Positions 22,801-33,765 of a stretch of 64,000 nt of DNA are shown in pieces. The position numbers and the translations under genes are program-made. This stretch comes from Tulasnella sp. 424 (Eukaryota > Basidiomycota > Agaricomycetes > Cantharellales > Tulasnellaceae). The notes under the pieces are model-generated. The model was not told the DNA's origin, did not search any database, and saw nothing but the letters and a program-made list of their open reading frames with translations. Positions within the stretch are counted from its first letter, which is position 1. Each line of letters starts with the position of its first letter. The stretch lies in NCBI GenBank assembly GCA_019633425.1, contig WSUB01000078.1, forward strand, positions 1 through 64,000, given 5' to 3'.

Positions 22801-23574
22801 ATAAATGAGGAGTTTAGATCGATGCTTCGCTGCAGAGCGCTGTGCTCGGATTGTTCCCTGCCCTTAGCTTTACTTCAACCATATTGCTAGGAATGATTTT
22901 AGGAACCATTCCGTTCGACATGAACGGTGCGTGGCCATCTCAACCCTTCCCTTCTGTTCTGGTCAGTAAAAGATCCCCAAAACATCGTTGTTTGGGAGAC
23001 GGGAGTCGGGGGACGAATTTACTTCACGTTCATTGCAGTACAGTAGCCCAGTGGATCACGCATGTGATTGATGCTGCCAATCAGATCAATCAAATGTCGA
23101 TAATCGACGCTGGAGGCTGGGGGTGGCTTGCTTGCTCGAGTATCTGGCGTTTGGAAGGCGGTGGAAACGGCTGGAAGCGGATGGAATGTATTGGAATCCG
23201 ATGGAAAGCGGCCGCCGGTGCCGCGCAACAGGCGCGCGCAGTCGCGCCCCGACGAGTCATGTGATTCTTTACAAACTTCTATATAAACCCAACCACTGAG
23301 GACTCGCATTCCCTACGACCAGGCGCCCCCTCCCCGCTTTCCCCTCCAACCCATCCCCCACACTGTCATCACATCGCATTGCTATACCTACTCTCCTACC
23401 CTGTACACATTAATACCCTCGATTTGTTTGTCGTTAGCCTCCTGTTCATTCAATTCGCTTCATAAATATCGTGTCGAACTCCGTCTTCGTTTGCCAACTT
23501 GTTTCGTTCCCTGCCTCTGCACCAGATAATCGTCCTTAGCTCAGTGCGCAGATCAATTGTACGGTATCGCGACC
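22801..23574. other. Intergenic: promoter region of the His-rich J-like gene
   Basis: The 774 bases contain no supported gene. The right part has a GC-rich stretch (about 23207-23255), then a TATA-like element, then about 280 bases of pyrimidine-rich DNA down to the ATG. This is a well-formed fungal promoter. Confidence 0.55.
23280..23287 (+). promoter_or_regulatory. TATA-like box upstream of the J-like gene
   Basis: TATATAAA lies just after a GAGTCAT-containing segment and about 290 bases before ATG 23575. The position suits a core promoter with a long C/T-rich 5' UTR. No experimental evidence. Confidence 0.45.
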
Positions 23575-25014
23575 ATGCCACCGTATCGAAACGCTCAGCA
23601 CGGTGGCTTTGGATCACTGGGTTCCGACTCGGTTCCTTCTAAGCCCGCTGTCGCCCAGGACCCCCAGGAAGAGATCCTTTGGGGCCCGCGAATGGACAAT
23701 GAACAATCTGCGCAAGCGGGATATCCCAACCAAGAAGGAATGGCGGACATATTCGAAGAGATGGCGAGAAGTATGCGAGAGGCTTTCCCCGCGTCGTTTG
23801 AAGGCATCAGCGCCAATTCCTCAACCGGCGCTGCTCAATCGGCGGGCTCGACTGGAGGAGCAGGTGAGAATGCAACGACGAAACCTCCAGCCGACGGTCC
23901 AAATGTAGTTGACCCAGAAAACGGCTCAGGATTCTCATTCCACTTCGCCTTCACGCCCGCTGAACATGGGCTTCCACGAGAGGCTCCTCCTCCCCCTCTG
24001 TTCAACGACCATGAAAGACGTCCTTACGGCTTCAACTGGAATGGATCCTCCGCCGAGGGAGCAGCTCATCCAGGATCTATGCCTTTCACTTCGTCCAGAG
24101 ACTCTGAGCCTAATCATCAATACCACCATGAACATCAACGCCCGCGTCCAGCTTGGACCCCTCGTGGACGCTTTACTCCTTACGGACGCGGTGGACCCCC
24201 TCCTCACTTCCACCACCACCACCACCACCACCATCGACCTCCACCATTCGGGCCAGGAAACTTCCCATTTGGATTTGGTGGACCCTTCGGCCACGACGGC
24301 CCATTCGGTTTTAGAGGTCGATGGAATCCCCGTTCGCCTCCATCTCCGTTGGACGAGCACTTCGCAAAGGCGCGTCAGCAGCAACAACAGTCGTGGCAGA
24401 ACGTTTTTGAGAAGATGGAAGAAATGCGGAGCAGAATGCACGGTGCGGGATACTACGAGCATGATTACTACGGCTCGAGGCGCGGAGGACCCCACCATCA
24501 CACTGGCCGTGGTGGCTATCAATCTGGCAGTCACGGCCGACACCACAGCTACGCGGGTAGCGGAGGCCCTCCTCCCCATCCTCGTTCAAGATCCACCCCT
24601 AATCCAACTACCAGTTCTGAGGATATCCCTCGACCACGCCGTGTCGACATTGCCAAAGCTTGGGAGACGTATTCCGCCCAGTGGAAGAAGTTAACCGCCA
24701 CCGACGCCCCATCAACCATCCAACTTTCCGAAATACCTTGGCCAATCATCGTCGACACATCCAAGATGAAGACGCTCTCCGAGATGGCGAGCACAGTCAC
24801 CGCTAGGACCGTCGGAGAATTCATACTCTCTGCCAAACACTCCCCCGACGTGTCCAACAAGAAGAGGATCCATCAGGCGCTCAAATTGTACCACCCGGAT
24901 CGATTCGAGACAGCCGTAGTTGCTAGAGTTGAGGGGCAGAATCAGGAAGCTGTTAGGGAGCTGGGAGAAGTTGTTGCCAAATGCCTCAACAAGCTATTGG
25001 AGAAGGAGAACTAG
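23575..25014 (+). CDS. His/Gly/Pro-rich protein with degenerate J-domain-like C-terminus (copy 1)
   Basis: One exon, 479 residues from ATG 23575 (MPPYRNAQHGG). The N-terminal two thirds are low complexity: Gly/Pro/His/Arg-rich, with a nine-histidine run coded by CAC repeats at 24211-24234, FGFGGPFGHDGPFGF repeats and Tyr/Arg/Gly segments. These features suggest an intrinsically disordered protein that may form condensates. The C-terminal about 120 residues are conserved in basidiomycetes: AWETYSAQWKKL, IPWPIIV, FILSAKHSP, KKRIHQALKLYHPDRFE, and CLNKLLEKEN. The LYHPDRF motif recalls the HPD of J-domains, but the fold is different from a full J-domain, so Hsp70 stimulation is not certain. A related gene lies at 45621-46667. 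Confidence 0.75.
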   Translation: MPPYRNAQHGGFGSLGSDSVPSKPAVAQDPQEEILWGPRMDNEQSAQAGYPNQEGMADIFEEMARSMREAFPASFEGISANSSTGAAQSAGSTGGAGENATTKPPADGPNVVDPENGSGFSFHFAFTPAEHGLPREAPPPPLFNDHERRPYGFNWNGSSAEGAAHPGSMPFTSSRDSEPNHQYHHEHQRPRPAWTPRGRFTPYGRGGPPPHFHHHHHHHHRPPPFGPGNFPFGFGGPFGHDGPFGFRGRWNPRSPPSPLDEHFAKARQQQQQSWQNVFEKMEEMRSRMHGAGYYEHDYYGSRRGGPHHHTGRGGYQSGSHGRHHSYAGSGGPPPHPRSRSTPNPTTSSEDIPRPRRVDIAKAWETYSAQWKKLTATDAPSTIQLSEIPWPIIVDTSKMKTLSEMASTVTARTVGEFILSAKHSPDVSNKKRIHQALKLYHPDRFETAVVARVEGQNQEAVRELGEVVAKCLNKLLEKEN

Positions 25015-25800
25015 TCCATAGTCGCGAGTTAGCGGACTTTTTTCTGCAGCAATTGCAGTAGCTAGGTACGTTTCTTTTCTTTTATAATAAATTCATTTTA
25101 ATCTAATATGTCGGGCGCGGTTTGCTTTCACGTTGGGTAGCCTCCAAACACTCGGCCGCCGGCGAGACGAGTGCCTCATGCTTTCCCTTTATTTATCCTT
25201 CTCTCATTTGGGATCAAACGTTCGTTCCTTTGACCATTCCGATCATGACGACCCCTAGCCGCTGCAGGCTATTTCATACTGTGCTCTATCCCTATACCCC
25301 CCAACCCTTTTGCATTTCCTTCCCCCCAGTCCCTTCCCCTTCCCGGAGTCATCAAATCACCACCGTCTTCGAATCTCTGCTTCTAACTCCTCTGTACCAC
25401 TTTCCACCCCCTTTTCGCCTGAACCACCCCGCGGCCGTCCCCAAGCTGAATGCCCCCGGTATGGAGAGAATACCAATCTCCCCGGGGTCACTCGCGAATT
25501 CTCGTACCCGTTTCCTTGGATGCCATGATCTGTACTACCTTTTCCCATTCCGTTCTCTATGAAATTTCAGACACTCGTTTTGGCTTGTACATGTACACTA
25601 GGTTCTCGTGTGAGTGAGATATGAGGGTATTTATTGCGCGATAACAAAGTTGGAGAGCAAACAACAACATAGAAAAAACAACATAAATCGACATAAGATG
25701 ATAGCGGAGAGGCTTGTGCTAAGTATAGTCCGTGTGTGTGATCGTGATCATTGCCAAGAAAGAGAAGAGATAATGGGTGTGACCGTTGCCCTCGGGAGTG
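25015..25800. other. Convergent intergenic region; left arm of a tandem duplication
   Basis: The stretch lies between the ends of the J-like gene (plus) and the first RNase III-like gene (minus). From about 25306 on it is nearly repeated at 27285-27765, so it is the 3' flank carried along with each duplicated gene. Open frames in it are not shared as protein between the two copies. An AATAAA-like run occurs at 25083-25090. Confidence 0.6.
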
Positions 25801-27128
25801 TTACGACCACTTGTAATCCGGGGTCCAATTCAACCGCTCACAGACTTGTCTAGCGGCTTCTTCTTGAGCAAGCTTCTTGGTCTTGCCTTCACCAGTAGCG
25901 GCAACACCCAACTGAGGTACTATTGGACGCAATGCATTTCGAAAGTTTATCAGGTGGGTGTGAGGACCAACAGAGAGTGAGCGACGAACCTGTAAGTGTC
26001 GCCTTCCACGTTTTATTGTGATCCGCTCCTTCACTTTCCGACTTCCACTCTCTATCAGCTTTTGTCACCATACATCCTTCGTTGAGAACCGACATCCATT
26101 TCTTCTGGGGCTGCGATGAACTTGAAGCTCCGAGGTTTGGCTTTACGTCCTGTTGGATAGCAGCTGACGACGTCGAAGCTCTCGAAGAGCTCGCAGCTAG
26201 CACGTCTGCCGACGTGAAGTTCACATGCGTGATACCCCCAAGGACGACGCCGGAAGCGGGTGTGGTCGACGTCCGATGAACAATCGGAGAGGACGATCCT
26301 GAAATGGTATGTCTTTCTACGGAGTCGGTTGACGAAGATGATACTCGAGGGCGCTTTGGTGATGGACTCGATCTTCCCTCTTCACTAGTGGGTGCCTCTC
26401 TATCGCGTTTTCGACTTTGAATTGGCGTTTGTGTCGGAGCCGTTGGGGTGTCGTACCTTGTCGAGGCGTGTGGTAGCGTAGAAGGTTCTGGGCCCGAAGA
26501 GGAGGATGGTCCAGCAACGCTGCTGGGCTGCGTTGTACCTGCGACCTGGTCCTCCGGTGCAATGGTGAGGGAGTTGTGTTGGGTGGTTTCCGCTGTGTGA
26601 GCTATGAGCCCTCTGATCCAGGTTTGGGTTTTTTGAATGCCGTCCTGATGGTATACTCCCCCCACATAAGCAGAGAAAAGCCTGGCCCCATTGAAGTCGT
26701 CGTTCCGCAGGCCACGCCCTAGTTTAGGAAAGTAGTCGTACAAGGACGCCCAACGAGCCCAAGTTCGTGGTTTGGTGAACTCTTGACGCAAGGCCTGACA
26801 AAGGATCTTGCATTTAGCATAGAATTACGAAGGAGAAGAGAGAATTAGAACATGCCTCGGCCTCATCGTTCAATAGTCTTTCCTGATTGAAGAGGTAGGC
26901 CGTGACGACGAATTCGATCGCCGCTTTGCCCAGGAAAGCAAACCTGTCGAAGTCGAGTGGCACCATGTTGACACCATCAACGCTTGTGTCACCAGAGCTC
27001 GGTGTCAAGGCGAAAGCCTCGAGGATATCTGGAGCGCAGAGGGGGGGCAATTCCGGTAGGGAATCCATATTCTGAGGTGGAGGAGTGATCTCTTCGTCCT
27101 TTGGTGGAGGGAGCGTTGAGACAGACAT
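25801..27128 (-). CDS. RNase III-like (apparently inactive) plus dsRNA-binding domain protein, copy 1
   Basis: Exons 27128-26856, 26794-25990 and 25919-25801 join in frame to 398 residues. Residues about 25-155 resemble an RNase III domain: FDRFAFLGKAAIEFVV corresponds to the signature RLEFLGDAVL, EALRQEFTKPRTWARWASLY to the second helix, and NGARLFSAYVGGVYHQDG to the DVFEALIGAIY helix. All four metal-binding acidic positions are changed (A64, K68, R129, S132), so RNA cleavage is unlikely. A Ser/Pro-rich linker with a KRPRVSSSS basic patch follows. The C-terminus is a good dsRNA-binding motif: TWKATLTVPQLGV, GEGKTKKLAQEEAARQVC. Intron 1 begins with GC rather than GT. Possible role: binding dsRNA without cutting. 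A mitoribosomal mL44-type protein is less likely because of the linker. Confidence 0.65.
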
Positions 27129-27765
27129 TCGTACTCCGACTGCGGTCTTTTAAAGGAGAGAAATGAGTCTTTTGGGTGGTTGCAAGTGTATGCCACTCTT
27201 CTGCGGCGATTGTTTGCAAATCGAGGGAATTAGGGACCTCCAACAGGTCCTCCGCCGACCAAATATTTGGCGCAGTCCCCTCTTCTGCATTTCCTTCCCC
27301 CCAGTCCCTTGCCGTTCTCGGAGCCATCAAATCACCACCGTCTTCGAATCTCTGCTTCTAACTCGTCATTCCATCCCCTTTTCGCCTGAACCACCTTGCG
27401 GCCGTCTCCAAGCTGAATGCCCCTGGTATGGAGAGAATATCAATCTCCCCGGGGTCACTCGCGAATTCTCGTACTCGCTCCCATAGATGCTATGATCTGT
27501 ACTACTACCTTTTCCCATTCCGTTCTCTATGAAATTTCAGACACTCGTTTTGGCTTGTACATTAGGTTCACGTGTGAGTGAGATATGAGGGTATTTATTG
27601 CGCGATAACAAAGTTGGAGAGCAAACAACAACATAGAAAAACACAACATAAATCGACATAAGATGATAGTGGAGAGGCTTGTGCTAAGTATAGTCCGTGT
27701 GTGTGATCGTAATCATTACTTGGGAAAAGGGAAAGAAACGCGGGTGACTGTTGCCTTAAGAGTGT

Positions 27766-29090
27766 TTACCACTTGTAATCCTGGGTCCAATTCAATCGCT
27801 CGCAGGCTTGCCTGGCGGCTTCTTCTTGCGCGAGCTTCTTCGTCTTGCCTTCTCCGATGGTGAAGATACCCAACTTAGGCACTATTAATGCAATCCATTC
27901 CAAAAGTCTATCAGGTGGGTGCGGACCGACAGAGAGCGAGCGACGAACCTGTAAGCGTCGCGATCCACGTCTTAATATGATCCGCTCCTTCACTCTCTGT
28001 GTCCATTTTCCATTCGACTTTTGTCGACATACACCCTTCGTTGAGAACCGACATCCATTTCTTTTGGGGTTGCGATGCGTCGAGGTTTGGCTTTGTGTCC
28101 TGTTGGGTAGCAGCTGACGACGACGAAGCTCTGGAAGAGCCCACAGGTAGAAAATCTGCCGAAGTGAAATTCATAGGCATAATATGGCCAATGACGACAC
28201 CGGGAGCGGGAGTGGTCGCCGTAGGATGAACCCTCGGTGAAGACGATCCTGAAATGGTAGGTCTTTCGACGGGATGGGTTTGCGAAGGCGAGACTCGAGG
28301 GCGCTTGGGTGATGGGCTCCATCTTCCATCTTCACTAGTGGGTGCCTCTCTGTCGCGTTTTCGACTTTGAGTTGGCGTTTGTGTCGGAGCCGTTGGGGTG
28401 TTGTACCCTGTCGAGGCGTGTGGTAGCGTAACAGGTTCCGAACCGGGAGAGGAGGATGGTCCAGCAATGCCGGTGGACTGCGTGGTAGCAGCGACCTGGT
28501 CCTCTGGTGCAATGGTGGGAGAGTTGAGTACGGTGGTGTCCTTCATGTGAGCGATGAGCGCTAGTATCCACTCTTGGATTCGTTGAATGCCGTCCTGACG
28601 GTATAGTCCTCCGACATAGGCCGAGAAAACTCTGGCGCCTTCAGATTCGCGTAGTCCATGCCCTAGGTAGGAAAAGTAGTCGTACAAGGCTGCCCAGTGC
28701 GCCCAAGTTTGTGGTTGAGTGACCTCTTGATGCAAGACCTGACAAAGGATCTTGCATTTAGCTTAATCTTACGAGGGAGAGAAAAGAATTAGAACTTGCC
28801 TCGACCTCCTCGGTTGATAATCTATCCTGATCGAAGAGGTAGGTCGTGACGACCCATTGGATCGCCGCTCTGCCCAGGTAAGCCAACCTGTCGAAGTCGA
28901 TTGGCCCCATGTTGACGCCATCGACGCTCGTGTCACCAGAACTCGGCGGTAGGACAAAGAGCGGGAGGATATCTTCAGCGACCAGCTTGGGCAATTTCGG
29001 TAGGGAATCCATGTTGTAAAGTGTAGGAGTGGTCGCTTCGTCCTTTGGTGGAGGAAGCGGTGAGTAGGTTTCCATAGGTGAGACAGACAT
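27766..29090 (-). CDS. RNase III-like (apparently inactive) plus dsRNA-binding domain protein, copy 2
   Basis: This is the paralogue of the gene at 25801-27128, also 398 residues, with exons 29090-28800, 28738-27949 and 27881-27766. The RNase III-like region reads FDRLAYLGRAAIQWVV and EGARVFSAYVGGLYRQDG. The expected acidic positions are A70, R74, R133 and S136, again all non-acidic, with the same kinds of replacement as copy 1. The linker keeps the KRPRVSPS patch. The dsRBD reads TWIATLTVPKLGI, GEGKTKKLAQEEAARQAC. Intron 1 has the strong GC-type donor GCAAGT. The start lies only about 215 bases from the divergent Sec3 start, so the promoter region is shared. Both copies remaining open argues that the protein is used. 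Confidence 0.65.
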
Positions 29091-29303
29091 TTGTACTCCG
29101 ACTGAGAGAACTTTAAAGGGGAGAAATGAGTCTTTTTGTGTGTGGTTGCGAAGTGTATGCTAAGGCGGTCGTTTGCAAATCGAGGGAATTAGGGACCTCC
29201 AACAGGTCCTCCGCGCCCCAAACATTTGGCGGAGTTTGTCAACACCCGGTGCGAGCCCCCGACACTTCCAATATTGACTGCAGCGACTTAGAATCGACGT
29301 CCG

Positions 29304-32300
29304 ATGAGCGACGACATTCGTGGGCTCATCGTAAGTACTGCGCTCAGCAAGCGTAACGAGGATGGAGCTGGGCCCGAGGAATATGCTGGACACATCAAGA
29401 TTTACGAGCAGGACCAAGGTGGTGCCAAGTCCCGCTTCGTTATCCTCTCTTGTGAGCATATGACGCCAATCCTTGACGAGTTTGGTGGTGCTGAGACTCT
29501 GCAAAGATAACAGGAATGGCCAAGGATATATTCACAAGTCAAAGCAAAATCCAAGCGGATCCTTCTCCATCGGAAAGACATGGCGACTCGATGATCTTCA
29601 AGGGCTCGAGGTCGTAGACGTGCGTGCCGCATCTGCACCTCTTCTCCGGACGGATTCATCCAGCTGAGAGGTTTATTTAACCTTTCTCGTCGGTCTTATA
29701 GCAAACGTCATTCAGGATCTCCTTCAACAGGTCGTATGTCTGGGCCAGCGACAATTCGCGAGACCAATCAGCTTTCCTCTCCGGCGTCACTCAACTTTAC
29801 CGCCAACTCAAAGGCAGCACTGCCTCTCTAACCCTTGTCGGTATACAGGAAGCATCAAGTGGATCTTTAAGTAGGGGCTACTCTTCCATGGCTGTTACGC
29901 AGCAGCTCAACCCTGACCTCCTACAGGTCCTGGCTACGTTCCGCAACGTGCGCAAACCCCTACCAGTCAATCCACATCGTCGGCCGTAGCGGGAGCGAGT
30001 CCAAGAAGAGCGGTTCAAATTCGCGCAGAGGAAGATCAGTTGGGGTACTCAGGTCGTTCAGGATCTCCTTCAGGAATCCGCGATCGAGCCTATGGCGGCC
30101 TATCACCCACTCCCTCACGATCCGCCAAAACTGACTACGGTCGTAGTCCCTCTCGCAATGAGCAGTCGGAATACGAATCTAGAGCTCCGGCGTCACGCCC
30201 CCGCGGCGATCGGTCCGAACTGGGGGGTCGTTCAGCGAGAACGGATGGTGGCAATAGGGATAGAGCAGCTTCAAGGAGCCGACCTGCTGTTGATCGAAAA
30301 CCCTCAAATGAGTATGGAAGACCTTCCTTGGAACGAGAGAGGGAAAGGGAGCCTGAGCTCCCGACAGGTGACCGTGAAAGAGAACGGCGTGTCCGCCGGC
30401 CAGACCCGGCGGAGAGACCCCGCTCGCCGGAGAGGCGACCAGTAGAAGAATCGAGACAGCCTCCACAAATCCAATATGACCAACCAAAACCTGCCGATGA
30501 CCGAGGGCGCGAACCTTTGCAAGACCGACTACGAAACGGCATTCAACCCCGATCTGTTTCACAAGCGACATCCGTCCCAACTTCAACCCCCACTCAATCC
30601 CGTCTCCGGGCTCCATCTCCTTCAGTGCCTAACCAAACATCACCATCACCAAAGAGAGATCCAAATGCTCGTATTTCGTTCTTTGACCCAGCGAACCAAG
30701 CGGCTGCGGATCGACTGCTCTTTGGAGCTTCTGAGGGTATTGGTGCGATTGGAGAGGAGGATCCAGCGGAGGCGACTATGGCCAATGTTGAGGAGATGTT
30801 AGAAGGAATAGAATGGGGTTTTGCAGGTGGATATGGAGGTGCAAAGAAAGGAAGGACGGGGGCTGCAGATATGATCGAAGCGAGATTGTTGGATGAGTTG
30901 ATGGCGTTAGAAAAGGTATGGACCATCCCAGTAGCACAGACGCAATAATTTCGCTCACAATATTTGGTGGACCATCGCAGGCCAATATTCACTCGTTCCT
31001 GGAATCCGATGATCGCGTGGCCATTGTCCTGAAATACATTGATGACGCCATCAAAGAGTTGGATGAAATGGACGGGTATATCTCTGCATACAAAGTTCAA
31101 CTCAATGTGGGTGAACCAAAATTCATATACTTCGCACAATACCGGATATAGTGCTGACGGCGCTTTATCGCCATCTCAGTCGGTTAGCGAAGACATCTCG
31201 TTCATCCAGTCCCAAGATCGCGGTCTGCAAGTTCAGACCCAGAATCAGAAAGCGCTTTTGAATGAATTGGAAAATCTTCTCGTACGTCGACATTATAGTT
31301 ACACCGATCTACCCCCCGTCAACTGAATCCTCGTGAACCTATAGCGCACGGTCGACGTGGATACAAATGTCCTGTCTGCGCTTACTCAGTCTTCTCTAGA
31401 AAGCGATCAAGGCATCCAAAGGCTCGAAGGTGCCTTGGCAGAATTGTATAAGGCACTTGTAGCGAGCAAAGAAACGGGTGCGGCACAACCTTTGGCTTCC
31501 CGAACGGATTACTGAGCGTCCATTCACGATAGGCATGGCCGCAGGCATGGAGCGACTGGACCAGTACCGCACACACAACACCCAATTCTGCAAGAGGTTA
31601 CTCGACTTCCTCAATATCGCCTTCAAGTTCAAGGTCTGTACTCTTCTTACCACGTGGCTCCGAGTAGCATCGACATTTATTTCTTCGTTAGTCCGGTCAG
31701 AGTGAATCGCAACCGCCTCGAACTGGACCCCCCAGTCTTCCTCCACACAGAGATTTGGAGAATTATCTGGGACGTTACTGCGGGTTAATGCTGTACTTGA
31801 AGGAAATGGACGAGGACCGTTATGGCAAAGTTTGCGCGGTGAGATATGATGCGTCGCCTTCCATGTTAGGTGGCGACTGATACCTAGCTTTCCAGAACTA
31901 CTTTTCAACTGCAAGCGACATGCATAGCAGAGAAATGAGAACAGTCTTTCTGGCGTTTATGAATATGGTCAAGTCTGCACCCGTCGACGACGGGGAATTG
32001 AGTGGGTCTGGCTTGCCTCCCCATTTTCGACCAGCCTGCTAATCTCCATATTGATTCGTTCGTGTAGCCTCGTTTACTCCCCCGGCTACTGCAAGCGCAA
32101 CTTCTCGTGCTGGAGGTACCCTCAAGCGCGCAAAGACGATGGCTCGTGGGATTGCCGATAGAAAAGAACGCAACAAGCCCGCGGCGGCGGCTACAGGCGA
32201 ACTTAACGCTTCGGAAGTTAGTCGCTGTTTATCTGTAACCCATTCCGAATTAACATGCTTGCTTTTTCCAGGCACTGTTGCAGCTGCTAGATCTCGTTGC

Positions 32301-33765
32301 TCCCCAAATTTCCCGTGAACAGGTGTTCCTTGCAGACTTCCTTCAAATTAGCGATGCGACACTTACGTTCGCAGACTATATGGGCATGGAGAACTATTTG
32401 CGTCGCAAGGCATCTGCTGCTGTTGGTGAACTCAAACCTTCGACGGTCAAACTTATTCGAGGCGCTATGGACTTGATCTTTGGATTCCTTGGAGATGAAC
32501 TGAAAAACTGGGTGGATGGGGCACTTGAACGAGACCAACAGTCAGTCGTATTTCAATCAGTGCTCTACTTCTCAGCTGATCTAGCCTCCTTTTATTTATT
32601 CATCAAATATAACTTCTCTTAGGCAAATCGTCGGAATTCTTGCCGCCATCGAACAAGCCCAAATCCAAGCCGACGACAAAGGAATCGTATTTACTCATCG
32701 TCTTCTCTCAAAGCAACACCAGAGAGCTGTTGGACTCTTTACTCGCTACATCGTGCGTGAACCCCACTGAGCGAATCCGACACGTAGCCTTAACCGCATT
32801 CTGTAGGACAACCAAATCAAAGCAATCGAACAGACCAAACTGTCCACGAAGAAGAGGGGCGTCGCTCATTTCATCAAATATTTCCCAGTGAGTTTTGGTC
32901 GGGGGCAGATTAAAGCCACTTGACTGATCGTCGCGGTCCAAGATCTTCGTGGAGCGGATTGAATCACAGTTATCTGGTCTCGACAGCTTGGAGGTTCGGG
33001 GAACTGTGGACACTGGCTATGACAAGATTATCAAGGCGATGTTTGAGTGTTTGCAACAAATGGCCAAGATGGACGGCGCCGAAGGACAGCTGGCAGAGGA
33101 CAAGGGGATGATGAATTACCACGTCATCATGATTGGTACGTCTAAATTCACCCTGCTGAATCCCTCTCTCACTAACTTGGCTGCCGTAGAGAATATGCAA
33201 TACTTTGTCTCTGAGATGGCAGATCTCGATTCACCTGCCGTATCCTCGTTTAGCAAGCAGGCCAAGACGACGTACGATGAGCACCTGAATGCATATGTAA
33301 AGTTAATCCTTCGGAAACCGTTTGCGAAGATTATTGTATGTCCGGCATATTTACCTCGCGGCTGTCTTATGCTGATCACATACTTAGGACTTCTTTGATG
33401 GAGTGGAACGGATGCTCCAGACGGCGGCTCCGTCCGAAGTTTTGGCCAGCAACGCCTACAGTCGGTCGGCACTCAAGCGTGTTTTGAAAGATTTTGATTC
33501 AAAGGACATGCGCAAGAGCATCGAGGCATTGTTCAAGCGCATCGAGAAGCATTTCGATGAAGACGGAGAGATGGTGGTCAGTTCAACCTCGAAAGTGGTG
33601 GCTGGTACGGTGATGGCGGCAGTCTGGCAGGCTTGTGACGAGGAGATTGTTCGCGAAACGCAGCGGTTCTCCAAGACTATCTCGCAGTGCTACGGCGATA
33701 GTGGATTGAGCCTAGATTACAGTATCGCGGATGTAGAATACGCGTTTAAGCGCCACCGTGCTTAA
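29304..33765 (+). CDS. sec3: Exocyst complex subunit Sec3
   Basis: Sec3 marks sites of exocytosis by binding PI(4,5)P2 and Rho-type GTPases, and helps tether secretory vesicles. Start ATG 29304. About 14 short introns interrupt the gene. The N-terminal PH-like Sec3-PIP2 domain shows YIHKSKQNPSGSFSIGKTW, DDLQGLEVVD and FRISFNRSYVWASDNSRDQS. A long disordered Arg/Glu/Ser/Pro-rich part follows (30040-30700). The coiled-coil is in exons with VLKYIDDAIKELDEMDGY and QNQKALLNELENLL. The helical Sec3 C-terminal domain follows: GMAAGMERLDQYRTHNTQF, LTFADYMGMENYLRRKASA, TYDEHLNAYVKLILRKPF and a final block ending ADVEYAFKRHRA. Domain order is complete. Some exon edges in 29840-30040 and 32590-32900 were not fully resolved. 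Confidence 0.88.

Larger units (their letters stand above)
25306..29240. repeat. Tandem segmental duplication, two units of about 1.96 kb
   Basis: Unit 1 spans about 25306-27280 and unit 2 about 27287-29240. Each contains one RNase III-like gene with its 3' flank (ending in CATTTCCTTCCCCCCAG at the left edge) and a short 5' flank (CAAATCGAGGGAATTAGGGA). The joint is near 27280-27290. Equivalent positions are offset by about 1962-1965 bases. Both copies keep open frames of the same length. Confidence 0.8.

Noticed and set aside
24211..24234. CAC repeat coding for nine histidines, considered as a metal-binding site or a separate microsatellite feature.
   Set aside because: It is part of a generally low-complexity His/Gly/Pro leader; nothing supports a specific metal site.
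29711..30072. The 16-base word TTCAGGATCTCCTTCA occurs twice inside sec3 (29711-29726 and 30057-30072).
   Set aside because: The flanks differ and the first copy codes for a conserved part of the Sec3 PH-like domain; a chance or very local repeat is enough.
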